62,838 nucleotides of DNA. Origin: Alistipes sp. UBA940 (GTDB lineage: Bacteria; Bacteroidota; Bacteroidia; Bacteroidales; Rikenellaceae). The notes below the pieces were generated by a model that saw nothing but the letters and a program-made list of their open reading frames with translations, had not been told where the DNA came from and searched no databases. This document shows positions 48,736-57,814 of this stretch, piece by piece (position 1 is the stretch's first letter; the number at the start of each line of letters is the position of its first letter). The position numbers and the translations under genes are program-made. The stretch spans positions 1-62,838 of the forward strand of contig DBDE01000034.1 of the NCBI GenBank assembly GCA_002293425.1, read 5' to 3'.

Positions 48736-51700
48736 TAAAAATTTCGGTGGCGGTGCTCTTTTGGCTCCTCGTTGCGGCGGCGGTCTTGCCTCTGGTCGCC
48801 ACTTTGACCATAAGCTTTCCGGCGGTGCAAAACGTTGTGGGTCAGCGCATTATGGTCCATCTATCCGAACGGCTGGGCACCACCGTGTCGATGGAGCGTT
48901 TCGAGGTGCGCGGTCTCAACCGGCTCCACGTCGAAGGGCTCTATGTGGCCGACTATCACGGCGATACGCTGCTCTATGTGCCCCGCGTGTCGGCTCCCGT
49001 CGTCGATCTGGGGCTGACGGGGCGGCCCATCGCTTTCGGGCGCGTCGAGATGACGGGTGCGGTGATGCACATCCATCGCGACAGCACGGGCGCAGTGAAC
49101 ATTCGCGAAATTGTCCGGACGGCGCGCGCGATGCGTCGGAAGCCGAAAAACCCCGATTTTCACCTCACCATATCAGGCATTGCGGCCGACAGTCTCACCT
49201 TTGCCCTCACGCGCGACGACCGTCCGCACAAACCGGTCGGAGTCGACTTTTCGCAATTCATCATTCGAAATACAACGGTCGAAATAGACCGTTTGGCGGT
49301 CGTTGGGAGCGACATTTTCATCGACATCGCCGGTCTAAACTTCGTCGAGCGGACGGGGTGGCCGGTTTCGCAACTGACGGGCGAACTGCACGTGGGGCGC
49401 GGCGTGGTGGAGCTCGAAGGGGTGCATATCGACTCCGAGGGGAGCACGCTGAACCTGCCGCGGGTGGGGCTTCGGGGAGCCGACTGGCAGAGTTTCAGGC
49501 ATTTTGCCGACTCGGTGGAGCTCGACATTGCGGTCGAGGGGAGCCGTGTGAGCGATGGTTTTTTGAGCCGTTTTGTTCCTGCGGCGGCGGGTCGGGGAGT
49601 GGGCGATTTTTCGGTTTCGGCCTCGGTGGAGGGGACGCTGGCGACGCTCGGGGGGCGGATCGACGAGCTTCGGGTGGAGCAGGGGCGGTTAGCGGCACAG
49701 TTTTCGTCGCGCGGATTGCCCGATGTGCAAAACGCCGATTTCGAGGGGGTTATTTCGTTGCTTTCGCTCTCGGGCGGCGAGTTGGCGATGGTCCATCCGG
49801 CATTGGGGGGCGAGGCGACGCGGGTAGATTTCGCGGGCACGTTCCAAGGCTCGGTGGCCGACGGGATCGAGGTGGAGGGCGATGTGACGGCGACCGAGAT
49901 TGAGTTGGGCAAATTGCTGAATGTCAAAGAGTTAGGTGCGGTGGACGGAGAGTTTGCCGTGACAGCCGTGGCTGGTAAGAGTCCGAGTGTGAAGGCTCGG
50001 GGGACGGTTCGGAACGGGTCGTTCGGCAATCGGAGCATCGGCGATATCTCCCTCGACGGAGGATGGGCTCGGGGGGCGTTTTCGGCAACCGTCGAGGCTC
50101 GCGACCCGATGCGCGAATGGGGTTTGCGGGGCGATTTGACCGCAACTTTGAATGGCTCGACGGACGAGTTAGAGGTTGAGGCTGAGTTCAGGAATGCGCT
50201 CTACATTTCGCCGCGGGGGTCGGTCGCCACGCCGCAGATAGAGCTTTCGGCCCACCTATCGGCGGACGAAAAAAGGGCGAACATACGCTCTCTTTTGGCC
50301 GATGCCGATGTTCGGATCGTGGGCGAAAAGGGCACAGCCGAGGTTGCGATAAAGAACGTGCCAGGTTTGCAAATGGATGAGGGGAACCGTGCGAGGATAG
50401 ATTTCGATACCGAACGCCGTCTGGCCAATGTCGATTTCGACGCACGGTTCGTCGAATATCGTGGAATCCTGCTCACCGATGCCCACCTTACTGCGAGCGG
50501 CGGAGCGGATGATATGGAGGCGCGGCTGACGGCCCGCGATCTCTATTCGGGCTCGTTCCATCTCTCCGATCCGACCCTTATGGGCAGCGTTCGGGACGGA
50601 CAAACGCGCCTCTCGCTCGACGGAGAACGGTGGCTGACCGTGAACGGATTGACCCTGCGCGGAATGGACGACACGGTGAGGGTCGACCTGCGCGGGCTGG
50701 ACCTTGCAATGTTGGGCGAGGCGGAGATCGACGGCCACGTGGAGCTGCTGCGCGGAGGCACCGCGCCGCAAATAGATGCCGACGTGACGATAGAAAATTT
50801 GGATGTCGCCCTGCTGCAACCATTGTTGGGCGAGGCTGTGAACGAAACCGCGGGCCGTGCCGATATCGCTCTGCAAGCACGCGGCGGCAGGGGCGATTTG
50901 CGGCTGGACGGCACGGCGATGCTTCGAAACTTCGCCTTGACGGTGGGTTTTACCGGTGTCAGATATTCGATAGACAGCGCGCGGGTCGAGGTGAAAAATT
51001 CGATCGCCACACTCGCTTCCACGGCGGTTCGCGACCGTTTCGGCGGCACGGGCGAGCTGTCGGGCGAGGTCGATCTGCGTGACAGGAAGATAGCTTTTCG
51101 CGCCGAGCCGAGCGGACTTTTGGCGTTCGACAGGAGTGGCGGCGGTGCCCTTTCGGGTCGGGTGTTTGCTTCGGGCGAGGTGGAGTTGCGCTCCGACGGG
51201 GCGGGAATGACGCTCGAAATTGCCGCCCGGACCGATCCTCAGACCGCCGTTCAGCTTCCGCTGAGTGCCAAAAGCGGCATCGAATGGGCCGACTTCGTCA
51301 CCTTTGCCGCGCCCTCACCGCCGCCCGACGATTCGCTCAGCGAGGTGGAGTCGAGGCGGGCGGCGTATATGCGCAATGTTCGTTCCGAGCGGCGTAATCC
51401 GTTGACACTCAATTTGACACTCGACGTCACGCGCGATGCCGAGGTGGGGCTCATCATCGACCCGCGGTTGGGCCGCGGAATCACGGCACGGGGCGAAGGG
51501 GTGATAAGTCTGGGGCTCGATCCGGCCACGCGCGCCCTCTCGGTGACGGGCGACTACACCATTGCCGAGGGACGGATGGAGCTCTCGATGATGGATGTGC
51601 TCAACAAAAATTTCACCATCGCGCCCGGCAGTGCCATTCGGTGGAGCGGCTCGGCGGACGATGCAACCCTCGACGTGAAGGCTCTCTATCGTGTCCGCAC

Positions 51701-52433
51701 CTCGCTCGCGCCGTTGCTGGGCGATGGAAATGCGATGGTGTCGGAGCGCGCCAATGTTCCGGTCGACTGCGTGTTGCGCTTGCGTGAGTCGCTGAGTGCT
51801 CCGGCGGTGACGTTCGACATCGAGTTCCCCAGTGCCGACGCCGACCAGCGGGTGATCGCGGCGGGAGCGATGAACACCGAGGAGCTGAAGAGTATGCAAT
51901 TCCTGTCGCTGCTGGTGACGGGCAACTTTGCCGGCGCGGGGTCGATCGCGGCGAGCACGGGAGCGAGCACCGAGGCTTTGGCGAGCGGCTCGGTGGGGTT
52001 CGACATCCTCACCAACCAGCTGGGTAACCTCCTTTCGAGCGACGACTACAACGTCTATTTCCGTTATCGGCCGGAGGATAATTTCCTCACCAACCGGCTC
52101 GATATGGGTTTCCAGGCGGGATTTGCACGCGACCGGCTGCAACTCGAAATCGAAGGGAACTATGTGGACGACCGTGCGGCGGCTTCGCTGGGCACACACA
52201 GCGGCGGGGTGAACAATTTGGCGGGAGATGTGTCGCTGACGTGGGTGATAGACAGGGGCGGAAATCTGCGTTTGAAGGTCTTTTCGCAAACCATCGACCG
52301 TCTGAATGAAACGCAGGGGTTGCAGGAGAGCGGCCTGGGCGTATATTGGCAAAAAGATTTCGACAGATTTAGGGATATTTTCCGAAGAAAAAACCTAACT
52401 TTGCCAAGTAAAACTAACCGGACAAATAATTAA
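48723..52433 (+). CDS. TamB/DUF490 (AsmA-like) envelope protein
   Basis: 1236 residues from ATG 48723 (MRKVIKISVAVLFWLLVAA). N-terminal inner-membrane helix, then a very long beta-helical groove of AsmA/TamB repeats ('RGLNRLHVEGLYVADYHGDTLLYV', 'RGLDLAMLGEAEIDGHVELL'), and the C-terminal DUF490 domain, e.g. 'FDILTNQLGNLLSSDDYNVYF' and 'GDVSLTWVIDRGGNLRLKVF'. Such proteins bridge the membranes and shuttle phospholipids or assist barrel insertion. Divergent from tsaD with interlocked promoters. exbB follows after 15 bp with a TAACTTTG box at 52396. Confidence 0.92.
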   Translation: MRKVIKISVAVLFWLLVAAAVLPLVATLTISFPAVQNVVGQRIMVHLSERLGTTVSMERFEVRGLNRLHVEGLYVADYHGDTLLYVPRVSAPVVDLGLTGRPIAFGRVEMTGAVMHIHRDSTGAVNIREIVRTARAMRRKPKNPDFHLTISGIAADSLTFALTRDDRPHKPVGVDFSQFIIRNTTVEIDRLAVVGSDIFIDIAGLNFVERTGWPVSQLTGELHVGRGVVELEGVHIDSEGSTLNLPRVGLRGADWQSFRHFADSVELDIAVEGSRVSDGFLSRFVPAAAGRGVGDFSVSASVEGTLATLGGRIDELRVEQGRLAAQFSSRGLPDVQNADFEGVISLLSLSGGELAMVHPALGGEATRVDFAGTFQGSVADGIEVEGDVTATEIELGKLLNVKELGAVDGEFAVTAVAGKSPSVKARGTVRNGSFGNRSIGDISLDGGWARGAFSATVEARDPMREWGLRGDLTATLNGSTDELEVEAEFRNALYISPRGSVATPQIELSAHLSADEKRANIRSLLADADVRIVGEKGTAEVAIKNVPGLQMDEGNRARIDFDTERRLANVDFDARFVEYRGILLTDAHLTASGGADDMEARLTARDLYSGSFHLSDPTLMGSVRDGQTRLSLDGERWLTVNGLTLRGMDDTVRVDLRGLDLAMLGEAEIDGHVELLRGGTAPQIDADVTIENLDVALLQPLLGEAVNETAGRADIALQARGGRGDLRLDGTAMLRNFALTVGFTGVRYSIDSARVEVKNSIATLASTAVRDRFGGTGELSGEVDLRDRKIAFRAEPSGLLAFDRSGGGALSGRVFASGEVELRSDGAGMTLEIAARTDPQTAVQLPLSAKSGIEWADFVTFAAPSPPPDDSLSEVESRRAAYMRNVRSERRNPLTLNLTLDVTRDAEVGLIIDPRLGRGITARGEGVISLGLDPATRALSVTGDYTIAEGRMELSMMDVLNKNFTIAPGSAIRWSGSADDATLDVKALYRVRTSLAPLLGDGNAMVSERANVPVDCVLRLRESLSAPAVTFDIEFPSADADQRVIAAGAMNTEELKSMQFLSLLVTGNFAGAGSIAASTGASTEALASGSVGFDILTNQLGNLLSSDDYNVYFRYRPEDNFLTNRLDMGFQAGFARDRLQLEIEGNYVDDRAAASLGTHSGGVNNLAGDVSLTWVIDRGGNLRLKVFSQTIDRLNETQGLQESGLGVYWQKDFDRFRDIFRRKNLTLPSKTNRTNN
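52396..52403 (+). promoter_or_regulatory. exbB -7 box
   Basis: TAACTTTG within the tamB 3' end, 45 nt before the exbB ATG. Confidence 0.5.
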
Positions 52434-52448
52434 AATTCTTATAAGATT

Positions 52449-53141
52449 ATGAACATTTTTTTGCAGGCGGCAGAGGTTGCCGAGCAGGTTGTCGAGGGTA
52501 CGGGCGATGTGGTTGCGGGTCGGATCAGTTTTTGGGAGCTGTTCTCGTCGGGCGGATGGCTGATGTGGCTGCTGTTGCTGTTGGGCGCAGTGGCTGTTTA
52601 TCTCTTTGTGGAGCGGTTCGTTGCCATTCGCCGCGCTTCGAAGATCAATATGGGCTTTATGAACCGCATTCGGGATAAAATTTCGGATGGCAATGTCCAC
52701 AGTGCACTCGACTCGTGCCGTCGGGCCGGTACCCCTATCGCCCATATGATCGAGAAGGGCATCGAGCGTATCGGGCGGCCGATGCCGGAGATACAGAACG
52801 CCATCGAGAACCAGGCAAATCTGGAAGTTTCGCGGATGAGTGCGGGGCTGCCTTACCTTGCGATGATCTCGGGAGGGGCTCCTATGATTGGGTTCCTCGG
52901 GACGGTTATCGGGCTGGTGCAGGCCTTTATGTCGATGGAGGGGATGGGTGGCACGGTGGATATTTCGGTGTTGGCGGGGGGTATGTATGTTGCGATGCTC
53001 ACCACGGTGGGCGGTTTGATGGTGGGTATTCCGGCCTATTTCGGTTACAACTATTTGGTGGCGAGGATCGACAGGCTGGTCTTCCAGATGGAGGCCAACT
53101 CGATCGCGTTTATGGACATCTTGAACCAACCGGTAAAGTGA
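52449..53141 (+). CDS. exbB: ExbB/TolQ proton-channel protein
   Basis: 230 residues, three helices: 'GGWLMWLLLLLGAVAVYLFV' near residue 40, and the channel pair around 'SGGAPMIGFLGTVIGLVQAF' and 'LTTVGGLMVGIPAYFGYNY'. MotA/TolQ/ExbB domain. With ExbD it uses proton flow to energise TonB for outer-membrane uptake. Operon: exbB-exbD-(114-bp MITE-like element)-TonB-like gene. Confidence 0.93.
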   Translation: MNIFLQAAEVAEQVVEGTGDVVAGRISFWELFSSGGWLMWLLLLLGAVAVYLFVERFVAIRRASKINMGFMNRIRDKISDGNVHSALDSCRRAGTPIAHMIEKGIERIGRPMPEIQNAIENQANLEVSRMSAGLPYLAMISGGAPMIGFLGTVIGLVQAFMSMEGMGGTVDISVLAGGMYVAMLTTVGGLMVGIPAYFGYNYLVARIDRLVFQMEANSIAFMDILNQPVK

Positions 53142-53142
53142 T

Positions 53143-53535
53143 ATGGCGATAAGGAAAGTTTCGCGGTCGGACAGCGGTTTCAGTGCCGCAAGTATGACCG
53201 ATATGGTGTTTTTGCTGTTGATGTTCGTGCTGATGGCGTTGACGCTGGTCAACCCCAATGCGCTCAGGCTTGTGCTTCCGCGGAGCACCAACCACATCTC
53301 GGAGAGGCCCTACACCACGGTTTCGGTCACGCCCGATTTGAAGTATTATGTCGAGACCACCGAGGTGACATTGCCTCAGTTGGAGGGGGCGTTGAGGGCT
53401 AAGCTGGATGGCAAGGAGAATCCGTTGGTGTCGCTCCACGCCGACGAAAATGTGGCGTTGAAGCACGTGGTGCCGGTGATGAACATCGTTAAGAATAATG
53501 GGTATACTCTTGTTATGGCCACCCAACCCGAATGA
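53143..53535 (+). CDS. exbD: ExbD/TolR-family protein
   Basis: 130 residues. One N-terminal helix MVFLLLMFVLMALTLV preceded by the conserved membrane-proximal Asp in 'AASMTDMVFLLLMF', which is the proton-carrying residue; periplasmic domain ends 'NNGYTLVMATQPE'. Starts 1 bp after exbB. Many Bacteroidota have two exbD copies; only one is here. Confidence 0.9.
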   Translation: MAIRKVSRSDSGFSAASMTDMVFLLLMFVLMALTLVNPNALRLVLPRSTNHISERPYTTVSVTPDLKYYVETTEVTLPQLEGALRAKLDGKENPLVSLHADENVALKHVVPVMNIVKNNGYTLVMATQPE

Positions 53536-53539
53536 TTTG

Positions 53540-53653
53540 TCGTCAAAATGGCTCTGATGCGGCGTTGCGTTTCTGATTTGGTTCGGTCACGTACGTTTGA
53601 GTACGCTTCCTCGCCAAATCCTCACGCGCCTGGCCTGAGAGCCATTTTGACGA
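53540..53653. mobile_element. 114-bp palindrome-ended element (MITE-like)
   Basis: Perfect 16-bp terminal inverted repeats: TCGTCAAAATGGCTCT (53540-53555) and AGAGCCATTTTGACGA (53638-53653). Inside, GATTTGG/CCAAATC and GTAC/GTAC can pair. No coding capacity. It lies just after the exbD stop and splits the exb-tonB operon. Confidence 0.7.
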
Positions 53654-53705
53654 AAAATATGAAAGATGATGAGGAATGATGATTTTTTTTTGCGCGTAGC
53701 CATTT

Positions 53706-53733
53706 CTTCACTCTTCATTCTTAGTTCTTCATT
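53706..53733 (+). repeat. Heptamer array upstream of the TonB-like gene
   Basis: CTTCACT, CTTCATT, CTTAGTT, CTTCATT, preceded by TGCGCGTAGCC. A TAG in the third unit closes the TonB-like frame, so this array is not translated with it. Confidence 0.75.
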
Positions 53734-53739
53734 GTATTT

Positions 53740-54420
53740 ATGAGTTACTACGAGGACGAGGATAAAAAGAAGCGAAGGCGGTGGGCCATTTTCTGGCTCC
53801 TCCTATACTTCCTTGGGATCGGGTTTCTAATGACCCGCGCCTTCGACGTGCTCGTACCCGACCCACAACAAGGGGCCATCGTGGTCGAATTTACGCCCCC
53901 ACCCGTGCGTGCAGGTGCTCAACGGACAGCCACCCAAACCGTTCCGAGCGGAGGCGTACCGCAAAGAGCAATGACCACCACCGCGCCCGACGCGCCCGAA
54001 CTGCCCGTGAGCGAAGATGGCGAACAAACGCCCGAACCCGCTCCCGTGATCACTCCTGCCCGTGAGGTGAATCAGCGGGCGTTGTTTCCGGGCAATAGTG
54101 CCGCCTCGGGCGAGCAGTCGAGTCGCGGCAGTGGCGGCGGCGAAAGCTCGGGCACGGGATTTGATCTGGACGGCAGATACCTGGTGGGTGCGTTGCCGCC
54201 GCCGGCTTACGATGTCGATGTGGAAGGGCACGTGGTGATGAGGATAACCGTTAACTCGGACGGCAGGGTGACAAGCGCGGTGTTCGAGCAGGAAGGGTCG
54301 ACCACCAACCACGGAGTGTTGGTTGCGGCGGCGAGGGCGGCGGCAATGCGTGCCCGCTTTACCGTCTCCGAAGCCGAAATCCAGACCGGAACGATAACCT
54401 ATATTTTCAGGCTCAATTGA
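53740..54420 (+). CDS. TonB-like energy transducer
   Basis: 226 residues. Cytoplasmic charged N-terminus (MSYYEDEDKKKRRRW), one membrane helix 'AIFWLLLYFLGIGFLMTRAF', a Pro/Thr/Glu/Ser-rich periplasmic stretch (residues 48-140) that could span to the outer membrane, and a C-terminal TonB-type domain 'VEGHVVMRITVNSDGRVTSAVF...TYIFRLN'. Follows exbB-exbD, fitting a complete ExbB-ExbD-TonB motor. Unlike canonical TonB there is no clear YP/SP-rich (EP)n(KP)n run. Confidence 0.85.
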   Translation: MSYYEDEDKKKRRRWAIFWLLLYFLGIGFLMTRAFDVLVPDPQQGAIVVEFTPPPVRAGAQRTATQTVPSGGVPQRAMTTTAPDAPELPVSEDGEQTPEPAPVITPAREVNQRALFPGNSAASGEQSSRGSGGGESSGTGFDLDGRYLVGALPPPAYDVDVEGHVVMRITVNSDGRVTSAVFEQEGSTTNHGVLVAAARAAAMRARFTVSEAEIQTGTITYIFRLN

Positions 54421-54429
54421 GCCCGAATA

Positions 54430-54537
54430 AATAATGAAAAATTAAAAATGAAGAGTAAAAAAAGATTTTTTTCGACAAAAATGTTGCGTGGCTTATGCGT
54501 AGCCTCATTTTTCATTCTTCATTGTTCATTCTTCATT
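54430..54537 (+). repeat. Inverted pair of heptamer arrays at the DUF1573 gene start
   Basis: Left AATGAAA/AATTAAA/AATGAAG units, right array TTTCATT, CTTCATT, GTTCATT, CTTCATT (54510-54537), spacer with TATGCGTAGCC. It matches 4104-4209 almost throughout. Confidence 0.8.
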
Positions 54538-54870
54538 TGCGAGGCGCAAACTCCCGAGTTTGCGCACTCCACCCACGATTTCGGCAAGGTGGCGCATTCC
54601 ACGAAAGAGATCTCGCACAGATTTACCTTTACAAATACCGGCTCGGAGCCGCTGGTGATAACCAAGACCGTGACGGGGTGTGCGTGTGTCAAAGCCGATT
54701 TTTCGAAGAGACCCGTCGCTCCGGGCGAAAGCGGTTTTGTGGAGGTGGTCTATGAGGTGAGTAAAAAAGAGGCGGGAGTGTTCTACAAGGTGGTCGATGT
54801 CTACACCAATTCTGCGGAGCAACCAAGGGTCAGTTTGATTGTCAAAGGCAATGCGGTTTCTGATAAATAA
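54448..54870 (+). CDS. DUF1573-domain exported protein
   Basis: 140 residues from ATG 54448; ATG 54481 is an alternative. Signal CVASFFILHCSFFICEAQ, then a single beta-sandwich with the DUF1573 pattern 'HDFGKVAHSTKEISHRFTFTN' and 'VTGCACVKADFSKRPVAPG'. DUF1573 proteins are ASPM/SPD-2/Hydin-like Ig domains of unknown role in Bacteroidota envelopes. The first 34 residues are nearly identical to those of the EnvC-like protein at 4120. Overlaps the deaminase gene by 20 bp. Confidence 0.85.
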   Translation: MKSKKRFFSTKMLRGLCVASFFILHCSFFICEAQTPEFAHSTHDFGKVAHSTKEISHRFTFTNTGSEPLVITKTVTGCACVKADFSKRPVAPGESGFVEVVYEVSKKEAGVFYKVVDVYTNSAEQPRVSLIVKGNAVSDK

Positions 54871-56044
54871 TGTGCTCATCATTCCGATGACGGACGACGG
54901 GCCTCGTTGGTTCGCGGGGTCGGTGTTGGTCGAGGATGGAGTTATAGCGGAAGTTTTTCGCGGCGACGCTCCGCAGGTCGACAAAGTTGTCGATGGCACG
55001 GGGAAGCTGTTGATGCCCGGCCTCATCAACACCCACACCCACGTGGCGATGACGTTGATGCGCAATATGGCCGACGATGTGCCATTGATGGAGTGGCTAC
55101 ACGAGCGGGTGTGGCCGTTCGAGAGCAAACTGACGCCGCAGGATATATATGTCGGGGCCCGATTGGGAATAGCCGAAATGTTGATGGGCGGCACGACGAC
55201 GATGGTCGATATGTACTGGCACGAAGCGGCCGTGGCGCGGGCGGTGGAGGAGACGGGCATTCGGGCAGTTCTGTGCCCCTGTTTTATCGACGACCGGATG
55301 GGCGAGTTCGAGACCGATCTGGCCGAAACGCTCTCATTTAAGAATGAACTTATTCAGGTTCGCGTTGCGCCACACGCGGCATACAGCTGTTCGGCAGAAA
55401 ATCTGCGCAGAGGCGTGCAGCTGGCCGAAAAACACAATGTCGGTCTGCACGTGCACGTGTCGGAGACGCGGGACGAACAGGAAATCGTCCGAAACAGATT
55501 TGGGAAAACTCCCGTCGGATATCTAAACTCGCTGGGCGTTTTCGATCTCCCCACCATTGCGGCACACTGCGTTCACGTGAATGGCGAGGATATGGAGATT
55601 TTGAAGGCCAAAAACGTCTCCGTCGCCCACAATCCGCAGAGCAATATGAAGTTGGCGAGCGGTGCGGCTCCGGTGGCACAAATGCTGGAGCGGGGATTGA
55701 ATGTCTCGCTGGGCACCGACGGCGCGGCATCCAACAACGACCTCGATATGTGGGACGAGATGCGCACCGCCGCATTGCTGGGCAAGTTGACCGCAGGCGA
55801 TCCTGCCGCCCTGCCTGCTTGGGAGGTGTTGCGAATGGCCACCGTCGATGGCGCAAAAGCCATCGGGGCGGGAGGCAAACTCGGCCGGATAAAGGCGGGA
55901 TATGCCGCCGACCTGATCCTCGTCGACACCACCGGTCCTCATTGGCAACCGCTCCACGACCCCGTTTCGGCGGCGGTGTACAGTGCCAAGTCGTCCGACG
56001 TGTGTGCCGTTTGGGTGGCTGGCCGGCAACGATTCATCCGCTGA
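54851..56044 (+). CDS. Amidohydrolase, 5'-methylthioadenosine/S-adenosylhomocysteine deaminase type
   Basis: 397 residues from ATG 54851 (MRFLINNVLIIP). TIM-barrel amidohydrolase with metal ligands in 'GLINTHTHVAM' (HxH), 'LHVHVSETRDEQE', 'TIAAHCVHVNGED' and 'SLGTDGAASNNDLDMWDEMR', the last being typical of MTA/SAH deaminases. Converts methylthioadenosine or SAH to the inosine analogues, recycling SAM by-products. Cytoplasmic. Ends 3 bp from the convergent yidC with no visible terminator. Confidence 0.9.
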   Translation: MRFLINNVLIIPMTDDGPRWFAGSVLVEDGVIAEVFRGDAPQVDKVVDGTGKLLMPGLINTHTHVAMTLMRNMADDVPLMEWLHERVWPFESKLTPQDIYVGARLGIAEMLMGGTTTMVDMYWHEAAVARAVEETGIRAVLCPCFIDDRMGEFETDLAETLSFKNELIQVRVAPHAAYSCSAENLRRGVQLAEKHNVGLHVHVSETRDEQEIVRNRFGKTPVGYLNSLGVFDLPTIAAHCVHVNGEDMEILKAKNVSVAHNPQSNMKLASGAAPVAQMLERGLNVSLGTDGAASNNDLDMWDEMRTAALLGKLTAGDPAALPAWEVLRMATVDGAKAIGAGGKLGRIKAGYAADLILVDTTGPHWQPLHDPVSAAVYSAKSSDVCAVWVAGRQRFIR

Positions 56045-56047
56045 AAA

Positions 56048-57814
56048 TTATCGCCTCTTTTGCTGAGCCGCCTGCTGAGCCTGGGCGCGCTGGGCTTCTT
56101 CCAACCGTTGCATAAACGCGCTCTTCTTCTTGGCCTTCACGGGGCGAGAGTTCATCTTCTGATGCAACTTATCCTCGTCGATTATCCACTTGGCCGCATA
56201 CATTTGCAGAATGGTGAACAGGTTGCCCAACAGATAATAATAGCACAACCCCGACGAAAAATTGTTGAGCAGGAACAGGGTGAACAACGGCATAAAGTAG
56301 AGCATCATAAACTTCATCCCCGCCATCTGCGGCTGGGCACTCTGTTGCCGGAAGTTCAAAACCGAGGTGAAATACAACGACACAGCCATCAACAGCGCGA
56401 ACAAACTGACGTGGTTGCCGTAGAAAGGTATGTTGAAAGGCAGTTGCAAAATGCTGTCGTAGCTCGACAAATCCGTCGCCCACCACAGGCTCTCGCCCCG
56501 CAACTCGATAGCGGCCGGAAAGAAGCGGAACATAGCGATCATAATGGGGAATTGAATAAGCATCGGGATACATCCCGCCAGCGGATTGATGCCCGCCTTG
56601 CGATAGAGTTCCATCGTCGCCTGCTGCTTTTTCATCGCGTCATCCTGCTTGGGATATTTGGCATTGATCTGGTCGACCTCCGGACGGATTATCCGCATCT
56701 TGGCCGACGAAACATAGGAGGTGAAGGTCAACGGCGAAATGACGAGTTTGATGATAAAGGTCATCAACAGTATAACCCAACCGATGCCGATCCCCCAGCC
56801 CGAGATCCACTCGAACAGCGGTATCAACGCCCCGCGGCTTATCCATCCGAAACTCATCCACCCCAGGGCGATCATCCGCTCCATCCCCAGCCCATAGCCC
56901 TTCATCACCGAGAACTTGTTTGGCCCGAAATAGAAACGGAATCCATAGCTTTCCCCCTCGACGGGCACGGTGAGTGCGGCCGAAAAGTCTTTCACCTCGC
57001 CATCCTTGCCGTCGTGGGTGCTCATCGCCATATCGACCCCGCCGAAAGCACCGTCGGCGATCAACACCGAGGAGAAGAACTGCTGTTTGAACGCCACCCA
57101 CTCCACGCGGGCATCTTCGCTCTTATCCTTTTTCGCTCCTGCACGGGCGATGCCCAACTGCTCGACACTCTTCACGCCCGGATAACGATAAGCTATCGTC
57201 GTATAATTGTTCTCATTATCGAACCCGCGCTCGTTCTGCAACGACGTGTTGTGCCAATCTATATCGAACGAACCGCCTCTGGTTTCGGGCAATCGCACAT
57301 CGAAGTCGATCATATAGCCCTCACGCGGAATAGTGTACAAAAACTCGATATGGCCGAGCGAATCCACCGGCAACCTCATCGAAACCACCGTGGCATCGGC
57401 CCGCGCAGTGACGGTGTGCTGGAAATTGAAATAGCCCGTGTCGACCTGACCCTGCGGCAAAAAGGTCTTCAAATTGAAATAGTTGCTCCCCGGACTCCAC
57501 AAATGCAACGGCCCGCCATTGAAAGTGGTGTAATCCTTCAACACCACATCGCGAACCACCCCACCGAAGGTCGAAAACTCGACCCTGATCACGTCGTTCT
57601 CCACCGTGAAGTTCTCGTCCCGTTCCTGCGAAGCGGCCATCAACTCGGCACCCAAATGTTCAAACGAAGCCCTCTCGACCATCAACGGCACATCTTCACC
57701 CGACACCTCCACAAGTGCACCCTCTTGCCCAGACACCCGCTTGCTCTGAAAATAAGAAAACCCGAAAAGTATAACCCCTATCAAAAGGAGCCCCGTTATA
57801 GTCTGTTTATTCAT
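56048..57814 (-). CDS. yidC: Membrane protein insertase YidC
   Basis: 588 residues. N-terminal anchor 'TGLLLIGVILFGFSYF', large periplasmic beta domain (residues 60-350) of the Gram-negative type, then the five-helix insertase core ('MTFIIKLVISPLTFTSYVSSAKM', 'AGINPLAGCIPMLIQFPIMIAMF') and a basic C-terminus ending 'AQQAAQQKRR'. The conserved Arg of the hydrophilic groove is in the first core helix region. Inserts inner-membrane proteins with or without SecYEG. pyrG overlaps its start by 8 bp. Confidence 0.96.
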   Translation of the reverse strand: MNKQTITGLLLIGVILFGFSYFQSKRVSGQEGALVEVSGEDVPLMVERASFEHLGAELMAASQERDENFTVENDVIRVEFSTFGGVVRDVVLKDYTTFNGGPLHLWSPGSNYFNLKTFLPQGQVDTGYFNFQHTVTARADATVVSMRLPVDSLGHIEFLYTIPREGYMIDFDVRLPETRGGSFDIDWHNTSLQNERGFDNENNYTTIAYRYPGVKSVEQLGIARAGAKKDKSEDARVEWVAFKQQFFSSVLIADGAFGGVDMAMSTHDGKDGEVKDFSAALTVPVEGESYGFRFYFGPNKFSVMKGYGLGMERMIALGWMSFGWISRGALIPLFEWISGWGIGIGWVILLMTFIIKLVISPLTFTSYVSSAKMRIIRPEVDQINAKYPKQDDAMKKQQATMELYRKAGINPLAGCIPMLIQFPIMIAMFRFFPAAIELRGESLWWATDLSSYDSILQLPFNIPFYGNHVSLFALLMAVSLYFTSVLNFRQQSAQPQMAGMKFMMLYFMPLFTLFLLNNFSSGLCYYYLLGNLFTILQMYAAKWIIDEDKLHQKMNSRPVKAKKKSAFMQRLEEAQRAQAQQAAQQKRR

